A stretch of DNA of 7,542 bases from an uncultured Brevibacterium sp. (GTDB taxonomy: Bacteria > Actinomycetota > Actinomycetes > Actinomycetales > Brevibacteriaceae), in NCBI GenBank assembly GCA_902489185.1, contig CABTZC010000096.1:1-7542 (forward strand). Reading direction: 5' to 3'. Below the pieces are notes generated by a model. The model searched no databases. It was not told where the DNA came from and worked only from the letters and a program-made list of their open reading frames with translations. Position 1 is the stretch's first letter. Each line of letters starts with the position of its first letter. The position numbers were made by a program, and so were the translations under genes. Of the stretch, positions 1 through 6,694 are shown in pieces.

Positions 1-32
1 CAGGTCGCTGTATGTAGGTATAAGCGCCGGTA

Positions 33-86
33 GCGCAAAGTGAGTGGGACGGCGCAATACATTGCGCCGTCCCACTCACTTTGCGC
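33..86. terminator. Perfect 26-bp palindrome, probable terminator of the thiolase gene
   Basis: The arms 33-58 and 61-86 are exact reverse complements over 26 bases, separated only by AC, so RNA from either strand can fold into a stem of about 25 bp with a 4-nt loop. It starts 27 nt past the stop codon of the minus-strand thiolase, which suits a transcription terminator. No T-run follows on either strand. U-less hairpin terminators are often proposed in actinobacteria, but a dispersed intergenic repeat or a protein-binding palindrome would look the same. The rest of 1-113 shows nothing I can support as coding. Confidence 0.6.
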
Positions 87-113
87 GGTTTGGCCTACTG
101 GTTTCCCGCAGGC

Positions 114-1256
114 TTACAACAGTTCCAGGATCGTGGCGTTGGCCTGGCCGCCACCTTCACACATTGACTGCAGGCCGTACTTAATGTTGTTGTTCACCAT
201 GTTGTGAATCATGGTGGACATGAGGCGCGCGCCCGAACCACCCAGCGGGTGCCCCAGCGCAATCGCACCACCGTGCGGGTTCAACAGTTCAGGGTTAGCG
301 CCGGTTTCTTTCAACCACGCCAACGGGACAGGCGCAAAAGCTTCGTTGATTTCAAACGTGCCAATGTCGTTAATCGACAGACCGGACTTCTTGAGTGCCT
401 TTTCTGTTGCTGGGATAGGAGCAGTAAGCATCATGATTGGGTCAGCGCCAGCCAGCACAGCGGTGTGAACGCGCACCAGCGGGGTGAGGCCCAGTTCCTT
501 AGCGCGCTGCGAAGTCATCACCAACATGGCTGCGGAGCCGTCGGAAATTTGCGACGCGTTACCCGCGTGAATAACACCGTCTTCCTTAAACACGGTCTGG
601 AGCTTCGCGAGCTTCTCCACGCTTCCACCTCGGCGGATTCCCTCATCAACAGACACCGTGCCATTTTCCGTTTCCACCGGAATGATCTGGGACTCGAATG
701 CGCCAGCGTCAGTTGCAGCGGCTGCGAGTTCGTGCGAACGTACAGCGAACTCGTCCAACTCAGTGCGCGAGAAGCCCCACTTTTCAGCAATCATTTCCGC
801 ACCGATACCCTGGTTTGGGTCGTCGCCTGGGTAACGGTCTTTGAACTTGGTGCCATACGGTGACTTGCCCATCGAGGACGAGAACATGGGGTTACGCGAC
901 ATGGACTCGACACCACCGGCAATCGCGATGTCGTACTGACCGGATGCAACACCAGCGGCTGCAAAGTGCAGTGCCTGCTGGGACGACCCACACTGACGGT
1001 CAACAGTGACACCCGTGACGGACTCAGGAAGGCCAGCAGAAAGAGCTGCGGTGCGTGCAATGTCGCCGGTCTGCTCGCCGGCCTGCGTGACACAGCCCCA
1101 GATAACGTCGTCAATGAGGTTGGGGTCAATGCCAGTGGTTGAAATGATGTCTTCGATCACCAGGGCAGAAAGGTCCGCCGGGTGGATTCCACTGAGCATT
1201 CCTTCGCGCTTACCGGTGGGGGTACGGCGAGCGGCAACAATAACTGCGTCGTTCAT
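114..1256 (-). CDS. Acetyl-CoA C-acyltransferase (thiolase)
   Basis: This is a complete 380-aa thiolase of normal family length. It catalyses thiolytic cleavage of 3-ketoacyl-CoA by CoA, or the reverse Claisen condensation of two acetyl-CoA, in the cytosol. All catalytic elements are visible: nucleophile Cys89 in DRQCGSSQQA, the NEAFA motif at 304-308, His336 in GHPLG, and Cys366 in CEGGGQ near the C-terminus. The N-terminal AVIVAARRTPTGKREG is typical. The ATG at 1256 is preceded by GAGGAG with a 4-nt spacer, which fixes the start. The sequence cannot separate biosynthetic (acetoacetyl-CoA) from degradative (FadA-type) use. No beta-oxidation partner such as a hydroxyacyl-CoA dehydrogenase lies in the window, so it appears monocistronic here. 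The gene faces away from the large helicase-like gene and probably ends at the palindrome at 33-86. Confidence 0.95.
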   Translation of the reverse strand: MNDAVIVAARRTPTGKREGMLSGIHPADLSALVIEDIISTTGIDPNLIDDVIWGCVTQAGEQTGDIARTAALSAGLPESVTGVTVDRQCGSSQQALHFAAAGVASGQYDIAIAGGVESMSRNPMFSSSMGKSPYGTKFKDRYPGDDPNQGIGAEMIAEKWGFSRTELDEFAVRSHELAAAATDAGAFESQIIPVETENGTVSVDEGIRRGGSVEKLAKLQTVFKEDGVIHAGNASQISDGSAAMLVMTSQRAKELGLTPLVRVHTAVLAGADPIMMLTAPIPATEKALKKSGLSINDIGTFEINEAFAPVPLAWLKETGANPELLNPHGGAIALGHPLGGSGARLMSTMIHNMVNNNIKYGLQSMCEGGGQANATILELL

Positions 1257-1260
1257 TTTT

Positions 1261-1266
1261 CTCCTC
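1261..1266 (-). promoter_or_regulatory. Ribosome binding site of the thiolase gene
   Basis: The minus strand reads GAGGAG followed by AAAA and the ATG at 1256. This is a near-perfect Shine-Dalgarno sequence, if slightly close to the start, and it makes the start choice secure. It contrasts with the divergent gene, which has no such site. Confidence 0.8.
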
Positions 1267-1275
1267 GTACGGTAG

Positions 1276-1304
1276 AACCTATCCCGGCCAAGCTTATGTG
1301 CTAA
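1276..1304 (-). promoter_or_regulatory. Putative promoter of the thiolase gene
   Basis: On the minus strand TTAGCA (1304-1299) and TAGGTT (1281-1276) stand 17 bp apart. The -10 fits the actinobacterial TANNNT pattern and the -35 matches TTGACA at four of six positions. Transcription would start near 1269, giving a leader of about a dozen bases that just includes the ribosome binding site. This is a reading by eye, and several weaker alternatives exist in this A/T-richer stretch. Confidence 0.4.
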
Positions 1305-1311
1305 GTCACAT
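1296..1311. promoter_or_regulatory. Candidate operator, ATGTG-N6-CACAT inverted repeat
   Basis: The 16-bp site has 5-bp arms around the six bases CTAAGT and overlaps the proposed -35 box of the thiolase promoter, where a bound repressor would block RNA polymerase. It resembles a CRP/GlxR site (TGTGA-N6-TCACA), but the spacing between TGTG and CACA is 6 rather than 8, so I do not assign it to that family. Short arms like these can arise by chance. Confidence 0.25.
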
Positions 1312-1379
1312 ATTCATGAAACGTTGTCCAAGGTATGGAGATGGCGGTGTGGCACCACTAAGCCAAGCTCGAAAACCGA

Positions 1380-1391
1380 TAGTGTTGCGAT
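1380..1391 (+). promoter_or_regulatory. -10 element placing a leaderless start at GTG 1392
   Basis: TAGTGT at 1380-1385 fits the TANNNT -10 pattern and is followed by six bases and then the GTG at 1392. This is the spacing expected when the transcript begins at the start codon itself. No Shine-Dalgarno sequence precedes either GTG 1392 or the in-frame ATG at 1398, which supports leaderless initiation, common in actinobacteria. A -35 box is not evident at the matching distance (1357-1362 reads CACTAA). Confidence 0.45.
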
Positions 1392-4300
1392 GTGTCTATG
1401 AGCAATTCCTCGATTAACTCTGCAGTCGCCGAGTGGAACGACCGTGCCACAAAAATCGGTGGTCGAGACACGATGCTCAACTTCCGTGACTCGCGTGACG
1501 GCTCACTCGACCTCTCCGGCGCCCACCCATCCGGAGTGGCGCAGCTGCTCGCTGGGCGAGCCACCCGCCTGTCCAGCCTCATCCGCAACACAGAACAGCT
1601 CGCGGAGGCGCGCCGCCGAGTCAAAACGATCCGCCACAAAGCTGATCAGCTGTCCTATGAACGAGGAATCCACACAGCACACCTCGCAATCGGTTTCGCC
1701 CAATGGTCTCGTGAGATCGACGGTACCCGTACCGATTTTTCCGCGCCCGTTTTATTGCGTCACGTTGAATTGGTGCCCCGCGGCACCAACGTTGAAGACT
1801 TTGAAATTACCCTGGCCAACGACACCGTAGTCAACCCGGCATTGGTGGAATACCTGGATAAGAACCACGGTGTTCACATCGACACTGACGAATGGATCGC
1901 CTCTACGCAGGAATCGCACGGCTTCGACCCCACGGGCGTGTACAAACGACTGCGCACGGTAACACGGACAGTGCCCGGCCTGCTCGTGACCCAGCGCCTG
2001 GTGGTATCCACATTTGCTAACATCACCACCCCGTTTGGACGCGACGACCTTCCCATGGATCACCCAGTCGTGCGCGCCCTGGCAGGTGACGCTGACGCTC
2101 GGGGCTCCCTGTCCCGAGGTCGTTCCAGCGACCCTGCACCTGCACCTGCCGCAGGGGAAGGGAAGGGTGACGCGGAAGCTGGGGCAACCTCGGCGAAAAA
2201 ACCCCGACTTTCTGCCGGTGTTTCTGACTCCAACACGAAAAACCGTCCCGCGCTGGGGGCGAACGCTGAGTCTGAAAATGCGGACGTGTCCAAAGAGGCG
2301 AAAGAGACTGGGGGTAATGCGGACCCAGCTGTTAAGACCTCGGGCCAGAAAAAACAGAAGCGCTTGCGCAAAAGGCGTGAACTGCGCGCCGCGATGGTCG
2401 CACAGACGACCCCTCGCCTGCCCGACCGTTCGCCGTCTTCAGAATTCCTTGCCCTTGACGTAGACGGCGATCAACAATCCGTTGTCGACTCAGCACTTGC
2501 GGGAGAATCGTTTGTCGTAGACACGCCACCCGGAACTGGGGCCACTCAAGTGGCTGCTGCACTTGCGACCACGCTGGCGCATGCAGGTAAGAGCGTGCTC
2601 TACGTTGCGCAAAGCTCTGACGCACTGGACGACCTTGGGACACGCCTGGACGAAGCGGGCGTTCGTAACTTTGTCGTCGATGGACGCGAACGCATGAGTG
2701 AAGTGAAAAAACAGCTCGTGTCGCTCATCATTTCTGCCGAACGCAGCACCAAACCTGAACTTACGGAGCTCCTACAAAAACTCACGAACGCCCGGGAGAA
2801 GCTCAACGCTCACTCGGCGTCGCTGCATCAAGAACGGCAACCGTGGGGCACCTCGGTCTATGCCACTCTAGAACAGCTCGCCGCACTGACAGCCTCAGAC
2901 CCCGGACCCTTAACAGACGTGCGTTTCGACGACCGTGTCATGAAGCTCGATTCGGCACAGCGCGGCGCACTCAGAGAAGACCTCCTCAAACTGTCTGACC
3001 TGGGCGCTTTCACGATGGACGTGGAAGACACGGTGTGGTTCGGAGCTCGATTCGCCAACGACAAAGACGCCGAAACCGCGCGTGCTACAGCCGAACGTGC
3101 AGCACGACTCGTAGCTGAACTCACTACACAAGCCGAACCCGTTCTGCGTGCAGCAGGCATGAACCCGGCACGCAACATCGACGCATGGGGTACCTGCTTA
3201 GAGACCATCGTTGATGTGTCACGCATGCTCAAACGGTTTAAAGGCCAGGTGTTCGACGCCCACCTGGAAGAACTCATCGCCGCAACGGGTTCTGGGCAGT
3301 ACCGCAGGCAACACAACATCGACCAGGGCATGTTCGAACGCGCGCGCCTCAAAAAAGAAGCCGCCGCGCTTACGCAAAGCCCCGTTGCTGACCTGCACGA
3401 AGAGCTCAAAAGCGTGCGCGAACTCCGCGACCAGTGGTACCGACTCACACGCGATACGTCGAAGGCCCCACACGCCGTTGACGGAGCAGATGAAGCGTTC
3501 GACGTGTACCAAGAACTCGCCATCAAATTGCGGCAGCTCGACCCCATCATGGACGACACCCCTGACGGTGGAGACCTGGGGCGCATGCTGGTGGAAGAAC
3601 TCCAGGCACGCTTGAGCGCAATGGGTGAAGACCGGGCCGCACTAGCAGATCTACCCGCGCGCACCTCGGCGGACGACAAACTACGCGAAGCCGGACTGGG
3701 TGACCTGCTCGATGACTTGCGTGCCCGCAAGGTCCGGCACTCTGGCGTGGGAGCCGAATTTGATCTGGCCTACTGGGCCACGGTGTTACAACAAATGGCT
3801 GCCGCTGACTCGCAGATTGGTGGCCACGACACTCGTGCGCTGGACGGCTTAGTCAGGGATTTCCGCAACGCTGACCGTGAGTTCGTCAGTCTTGGCGGGG
3901 AACGTCTCATGTACGCCCATGCCGCAGGGTGGCGACGCGCAATCGCAAGTTTTAAAGCTGAAGCGGAAAGTGTGCGCACCGCACTGCGCGCACCTCAACT
4001 GCACATCCGGCAACTCGCTCTCGAGGCGCCGCGGGTGTTGTCTGCACTGGCACCAGTGTGGATGATGAGCCCGTTTGAAGTACCCAACGTATTTGCGACC
4101 CAAGACTTCTTCGACGTCGTCATTATTGCCGACGCGGCACGTTTGTCAGTTCCAGAAGCGTTGCCGGCAATTGCTCGTGCCCGCCAGGTTGTGGCCCTGG
4201 GTGACCCGAGGCTGCCTGGACCTAAACCGTTTTCGGTGAGCGTCAACCGTCACGCGGCACCAGCAGAGTCAAGTTCAACAAGCGTGTTCACCGAATTGGC

Positions 4301-5834
4301 GGAATTCTTGCCACTCAAAGGGCTTCGCACGTATCACCGCGCCGCCCCACAAGGGTTGCTTGATTTGGTCAACGGGCACTTCTATGAGTCGGCTATTTCA
4401 TCTTTGCCCACTGCACGCACCAGTGAAGGCTCTGGACTCGAGTTTGCGTACGTCCCCGATGCGACAGGTGTGCCAGATTCTGTCACGGGTCAGGTCGAGA
4501 GCCCTGACCAGGAAGTTTCTCGCGTGGTGGATCTGGTCTTGCGCCATGCACGAACCAAGCCACGCCAGTCGCTTGCTGTGATCACCTTGACGCCGTGGCA
4601 TGCGCAACGTATTGCGTCAGCGGTCCAGTCGGCGATCCGGCAGTACCCGTACGTGGCGTCGTTCTTTACAGACACCACAAAAGAACCGTTTGTGATCACA
4701 GATGTTGAGCGTGTTCAAGGTTTTGCACGTGACGCGGTGATCTTCTCCGTGGGCTATGGGCGCACCCTTCAAGGCAGGGTCCTGTACAACTTCGGGTCGC
4801 TTGAGCAGCCTGACAGTGAGAAACTCTTGGCTGCGATTGTCACCCGTGCGCGCCAGAAACTCACCCTGGTGTCCAGTTACGGGCCCACAGACTTGGACCG
4901 TTCGCGGCTCAAACACGGTGCACGGTACTTGCTTGAACTCATCACCGCTGTTGTCGCTGCATCACGTAGTGACGTGGCGCGTACCAGCGATGAGGATATG
5001 GCTGGTACGCGTGGGGTGAGCCAGGCGAGCGCGCAAAATCCGCTTGTCAATGACATCGCTGAGCGCATGCGCAAACTGGGCGCTCACCCAATTGTGAACT
5101 ACCAGGGCATTGATATTGCAGTGCCGGTGGGAAAGACCGCGGAACAGGGCATGGTGCTGGCGATTGAAACGGATGGCCGTGCCTACGCGTCGACTCCGAG
5201 CGTGCGTGAGCGTGAGCGCTTGCGCTGTGAGTCACTGGAACGTCGCGGGTGGACATGCGCACGCATGTGGTCGATGGATGCGTTTGTGAACCCGCAAGCA
5301 GTTGCTCAACGCATGTTTGACCTGTGGCGGGAATCGGTGGAAGCACACTCGCCGCAGTCGGTTTTGGATGCTGCGCGGGCGGCTTCGGTGGTCACCGGTC
5401 GCCGGGGTTCACGCCCGAAAGTGACTCCAGGGTTGCCGTTGCATGCGTACTCTGAGTCTGAACTGCACCAGATGCTCGAATGGATTCAGTCCGACAACCA
5501 GTTCCGTGATGATGCAGAACTTGAGCACCAGCTGAAGAATGCGTTGGCTTACCGTGGTCACACGGACCTCAACGATACGATCGTGAAGGCTGTTCGCCGT
5601 TACCGTGAGGCACAAGCGCGTGCGCAGGCTGTGTTTGAAGAGTCCTCGAACAGCGACTTTGCAGACGGCCGAGGTGCCGAAGAGCAGGAGCTTGACCAGG
5701 ACGCGATCATGCCAATGTATGACACGGGTGTTCTGCGTGACGAAGATTTGATTGACGCTGGGCTTCGTGAGGACGAAGCCGAGCGGGGCAATGAGCGCGA
5801 TGAAGAGAGTGAAGGCGAGCGTGGCGACTCGTAG
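1392..5834 (+). CDS. DUF4011 / SF1 helicase-like / MTES_1575-type nuclease fusion with degenerate ATPase motifs
   Basis: A 1480-aa cytosolic protein, by similarity a nucleic-acid-directed helicase-nuclease; its real role is unknown. Residues 10-212 resemble DUF4011 (TMLNFRDS at 27-34, LAIGFAQW at 98-105, SAPVLLRHVELVPRG at 117-131, NPAL at 148-151). Residues 233-345 are an Ala/Gly/Lys/Glu-rich, probably disordered linker. The UPF1/DNA2-like core begins at DGDQQ (358-362). Its P-loop PPGTGATQ (379-386) lacks the Walker A lysine. A helical insert of about 500 residues follows. The Walker B position VVIIADAAR (909-917) has AD where relatives have DE, and GDPRLPGP (937-944) lacks the motif III Gln. 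YHRA (981-984), VERVQGFARDAVIFSVGYG (1105-1123) and VTRAR (1150-1154) represent motifs IV-VI. Residues 1217-1315 match the MTES_1575/Vsr-like nuclease, with ID1241 and E1259-T-D1261 kept. A small helical domain (1353-1406) and an acidic tail end the protein. The frame is open throughout, so it is not an obvious pseudogene. ATG 1398 is an alternative start. Confidence 0.88.
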   Translation: MSMSNSSINSAVAEWNDRATKIGGRDTMLNFRDSRDGSLDLSGAHPSGVAQLLAGRATRLSSLIRNTEQLAEARRRVKTIRHKADQLSYERGIHTAHLAIGFAQWSREIDGTRTDFSAPVLLRHVELVPRGTNVEDFEITLANDTVVNPALVEYLDKNHGVHIDTDEWIASTQESHGFDPTGVYKRLRTVTRTVPGLLVTQRLVVSTFANITTPFGRDDLPMDHPVVRALAGDADARGSLSRGRSSDPAPAPAAGEGKGDAEAGATSAKKPRLSAGVSDSNTKNRPALGANAESENADVSKEAKETGGNADPAVKTSGQKKQKRLRKRRELRAAMVAQTTPRLPDRSPSSEFLALDVDGDQQSVVDSALAGESFVVDTPPGTGATQVAAALATTLAHAGKSVLYVAQSSDALDDLGTRLDEAGVRNFVVDGRERMSEVKKQLVSLIISAERSTKPELTELLQKLTNAREKLNAHSASLHQERQPWGTSVYATLEQLAALTASDPGPLTDVRFDDRVMKLDSAQRGALREDLLKLSDLGAFTMDVEDTVWFGARFANDKDAETARATAERAARLVAELTTQAEPVLRAAGMNPARNIDAWGTCLETIVDVSRMLKRFKGQVFDAHLEELIAATGSGQYRRQHNIDQGMFERARLKKEAAALTQSPVADLHEELKSVRELRDQWYRLTRDTSKAPHAVDGADEAFDVYQELAIKLRQLDPIMDDTPDGGDLGRMLVEELQARLSAMGEDRAALADLPARTSADDKLREAGLGDLLDDLRARKVRHSGVGAEFDLAYWATVLQQMAAADSQIGGHDTRALDGLVRDFRNADREFVSLGGERLMYAHAAGWRRAIASFKAEAESVRTALRAPQLHIRQLALEAPRVLSALAPVWMMSPFEVPNVFATQDFFDVVIIADAARLSVPEALPAIARARQVVALGDPRLPGPKPFSVSVNRHAAPAESSSTSVFTELAEFLPLKGLRTYHRAAPQGLLDLVNGHFYESAISSLPTARTSEGSGLEFAYVPDATGVPDSVTGQVESPDQEVSRVVDLVLRHARTKPRQSLAVITLTPWHAQRIASAVQSAIRQYPYVASFFTDTTKEPFVITDVERVQGFARDAVIFSVGYGRTLQGRVLYNFGSLEQPDSEKLLAAIVTRARQKLTLVSSYGPTDLDRSRLKHGARYLLELITAVVAASRSDVARTSDEDMAGTRGVSQASAQNPLVNDIAERMRKLGAHPIVNYQGIDIAVPVGKTAEQGMVLAIETDGRAYASTPSVRERERLRCESLERRGWTCARMWSMDAFVNPQAVAQRMFDLWRESVEAHSPQSVLDAARAASVVTGRRGSRPKVTPGLPLHAYSESELHQMLEWIQSDNQFRDDAELEHQLKNALAYRGHTDLNDTIVKAVRRYREAQARAQAVFEESSNSDFADGRGAEEQELDQDAIMPMYDTGVLRDEDLIDAGLREDEAERGNERDEESEGERGDS

Positions 5835-6015
5835 GGAGAGTTCGGAAGAACGGTCTGAAGCCGCGCGTCGGAAGCGAACCCAGCGGGCCAAAGAGAAGTA
5901 CCGACGTTTGATGGGCGACCGTTCAGGTGAAACCGCGGTGCGCGACTCTGGTATGTCGTATGAAAAACCCCCGCACTGGGGCGATCAGTTGTTTACGCGC
6001 AATAGGCGTGGGTAA
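5791..6015 (+). CDS. Small basic protein with C-terminal PPHWG motif, function unknown
   Basis: A 74-aa, strongly basic protein, predicted helical and coiled-coil prone over residues 15-42 (RRESSEERSEAARRKRTQRA and onward). It ends in KPPHWGDQLFTRNRRG. I recall short actinobacterial hypothetical proteins with an Arg-rich helix and a terminal RPPHWG/RPPHYG motif, which is the main reason to believe this frame; no function is known to me. It overlaps the 3' end of the 1480-aa gene by 44 bp in another frame, suggesting translational coupling. The start is uncertain: ATG 5791, ATG 5800 (GGGG upstream) and GTG 5821 (AAGG five bases upstream) are all usable. The frame is also open upstream to ATG 5752, which I consider shadow. 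The dense Arg/Lys content would suit binding nucleic acid or the acidic tail of its neighbour, but that is a guess. Confidence 0.62.
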   Translation: MSAMKRVKASVATRRESSEERSEAARRKRTQRAKEKYRRLMGDRSGETAVRDSGMSYEKPPHWGDQLFTRNRRG

Positions 6016-6022
6016 ACACATA

Positions 6023-6054
6023 GCGGGCACCCTACATCAGGGTAGGGCACCCGC
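6023..6054. terminator. Hairpin terminator between convergent genes
   Basis: GCGGG-CA-CCCTAC pairs with GTAGGG-CA-CCCGC across a 6-nt loop. In plus-strand RNA the two CA pairs are mismatches, forming an internal loop. In minus-strand RNA the same bases are UG opposite UG, i.e. tandem wobble pairs, giving a continuous 13-bp stem followed by a partly U-rich UAUGUGUUUA. It lies 25 nt past the mscL stop and 7 nt past the stop of the small plus-strand gene, so it probably terminates both, more efficiently for mscL. Confidence 0.75.
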
Positions 6055-6079
6055 GCGAAAACTTGGCACGTATTAAAAC

Positions 6080-6556
6080 TTAGTGCTTTCCGGCTTCACC
6101 GAACTGGGTGTCAGCGTCTGTGGAAGAAACGCTGTTTGCGTGAGCTTCACCAGGAAGGCCAGCGCTCTGGTTCTGAACAACCAAGAGGTCGCGGATTTCG
6201 GTGAGCAGCTCTTCGCTGGTTGCTGGTACCTCTTCTTCTTCAGCGTTGCGGTTGCGCCATTCGTTGAGGCGGTTCATTGGCATGATGATGATGAAGTACA
6301 CGACAGCAGCAATGATGAGGAAGTTGATCGCTGCAGTGATTACTGCGCCAAAGTCAACAAAAGTTTCAGCGCGCTCTGGGCGGATACGGAATCCGAGGCC
6401 ACCTACTTCTGGTGAACCAACAGCTGCGATAAGCGGGTTGATGATTTTGTCCGAAACAGCGGTAACAATTGCGGTGAACGCGCCACCGATAATAACGGCG
6501 GTCGCCAATTCGATGACGTTTCCGCGCAGAATGAAATCCCTAAATCCTTTGAACAT
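6080..6556 (-). CDS. mscL: Large-conductance mechanosensitive channel MscL
   Basis: A complete 158-aa MscL. The homopentameric inner-membrane channel opens under membrane tension and releases solutes during hypo-osmotic shock. The N-terminal amphipathic helix MFKGFRDFILRGN (1-13) leads into TM1 (about 14-37, VIELATAVIIGGAFTAIV), which lines the pore; Val21 aligns with the hydrophobic gate residue of the Mycobacterium tuberculosis channel. A periplasmic loop (about 40-68) is followed by TM2 (about 69-93, ending YFIIIMP). The cytoplasmic helix SEELLTEIRDLL (114-125) closely matches the mycobacterial LLTEIRDLL bundle. An acidic segment AEEEEV (105-110) precedes it, and the last 30 residues are a polar, probably disordered tail, making it slightly longer than the common 130-150 aa. 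ATG 6556 has GAAAGG five bases upstream. It has its own promoter and does not depend on the upstream SAF gene. Confidence 0.97.
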   Translation of the reverse strand: MFKGFRDFILRGNVIELATAVIIGGAFTAIVTAVSDKIINPLIAAVGSPEVGGLGFRIRPERAETFVDFGAVITAAINFLIIAAVVYFIIIMPMNRLNEWRNRNAEEEEVPATSEELLTEIRDLLVVQNQSAGLPGEAHANSVSSTDADTQFGEAGKH

Positions 6557-6561
6557 GTCTG

Positions 6562-6567
6562 CCTTTC
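6562..6567 (-). promoter_or_regulatory. Ribosome binding site of mscL
   Basis: The minus strand reads GAAAGG, five bases before the ATG at 6556. It supports that start, which also gives the conserved MscL N-terminus beginning MFKGFRDF. Confidence 0.7.
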
Positions 6568-6628
6568 AACGGGCACGCCAGAATGGTGCCGGAAATAATG
6601 AAGTGGATTTTTCGCGCTCAATTGCGCG

Positions 6629-6657
6629 TAAATAATTTATCAAAGTTTAAGGGTCAA
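6629..6657 (-). promoter_or_regulatory. Putative mscL promoter
   Basis: In the 138-bp gap between the SAF gene and mscL, the minus strand has TTGACC (6657-6652; five of six to the -35 consensus) and TATTTA (6634-6629) with a 17-bp spacer, inside the most A/T-rich stretch of the window. Transcription would start near 6622, giving a leader of about 65 nt. The inverted repeat CGCGC-TCAATT-GCGCG at 6613-6628 lies across the predicted start and could fold at the 5' end of the transcript or bind a regulator. The -10 is weak, so a slightly shifted promoter in the same stretch is possible. Confidence 0.5.
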
Positions 6658-6694
6658 CTTCTTGCCAATCTGCTGTTTAGTTATCAAAAACACA

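Noticed and set aside
204..863. 219-codon open frame on the plus strand inside the thiolase gene
   Set aside because: It lies wholly antisense to a thiolase with all catalytic motifs; its translation is Arg/His/Gln-rich with no recognisable domain, as expected of a reverse-frame shadow.
1296..1311. CRP/GlxR binding site
   Set aside because: The distance between TGTG and CACA is two bases too short for the known consensus, so it is kept only as a generic inverted repeat.
2858..3730. 290-codon open frame on the minus strand inside the large gene
   Set aside because: The translation is dominated by Ser and Arg, typical of the antisense of a GC-rich coding region, and the plus-strand frame matches a known architecture throughout.
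5409..5891. 160-codon minus-strand frame spanning the end of the large gene
   Set aside because: It has a hydrophobic patch that could mimic a membrane segment, but it is antisense to the helical C-terminal domain and acidic tail, and I see no convincing ribosome binding site.
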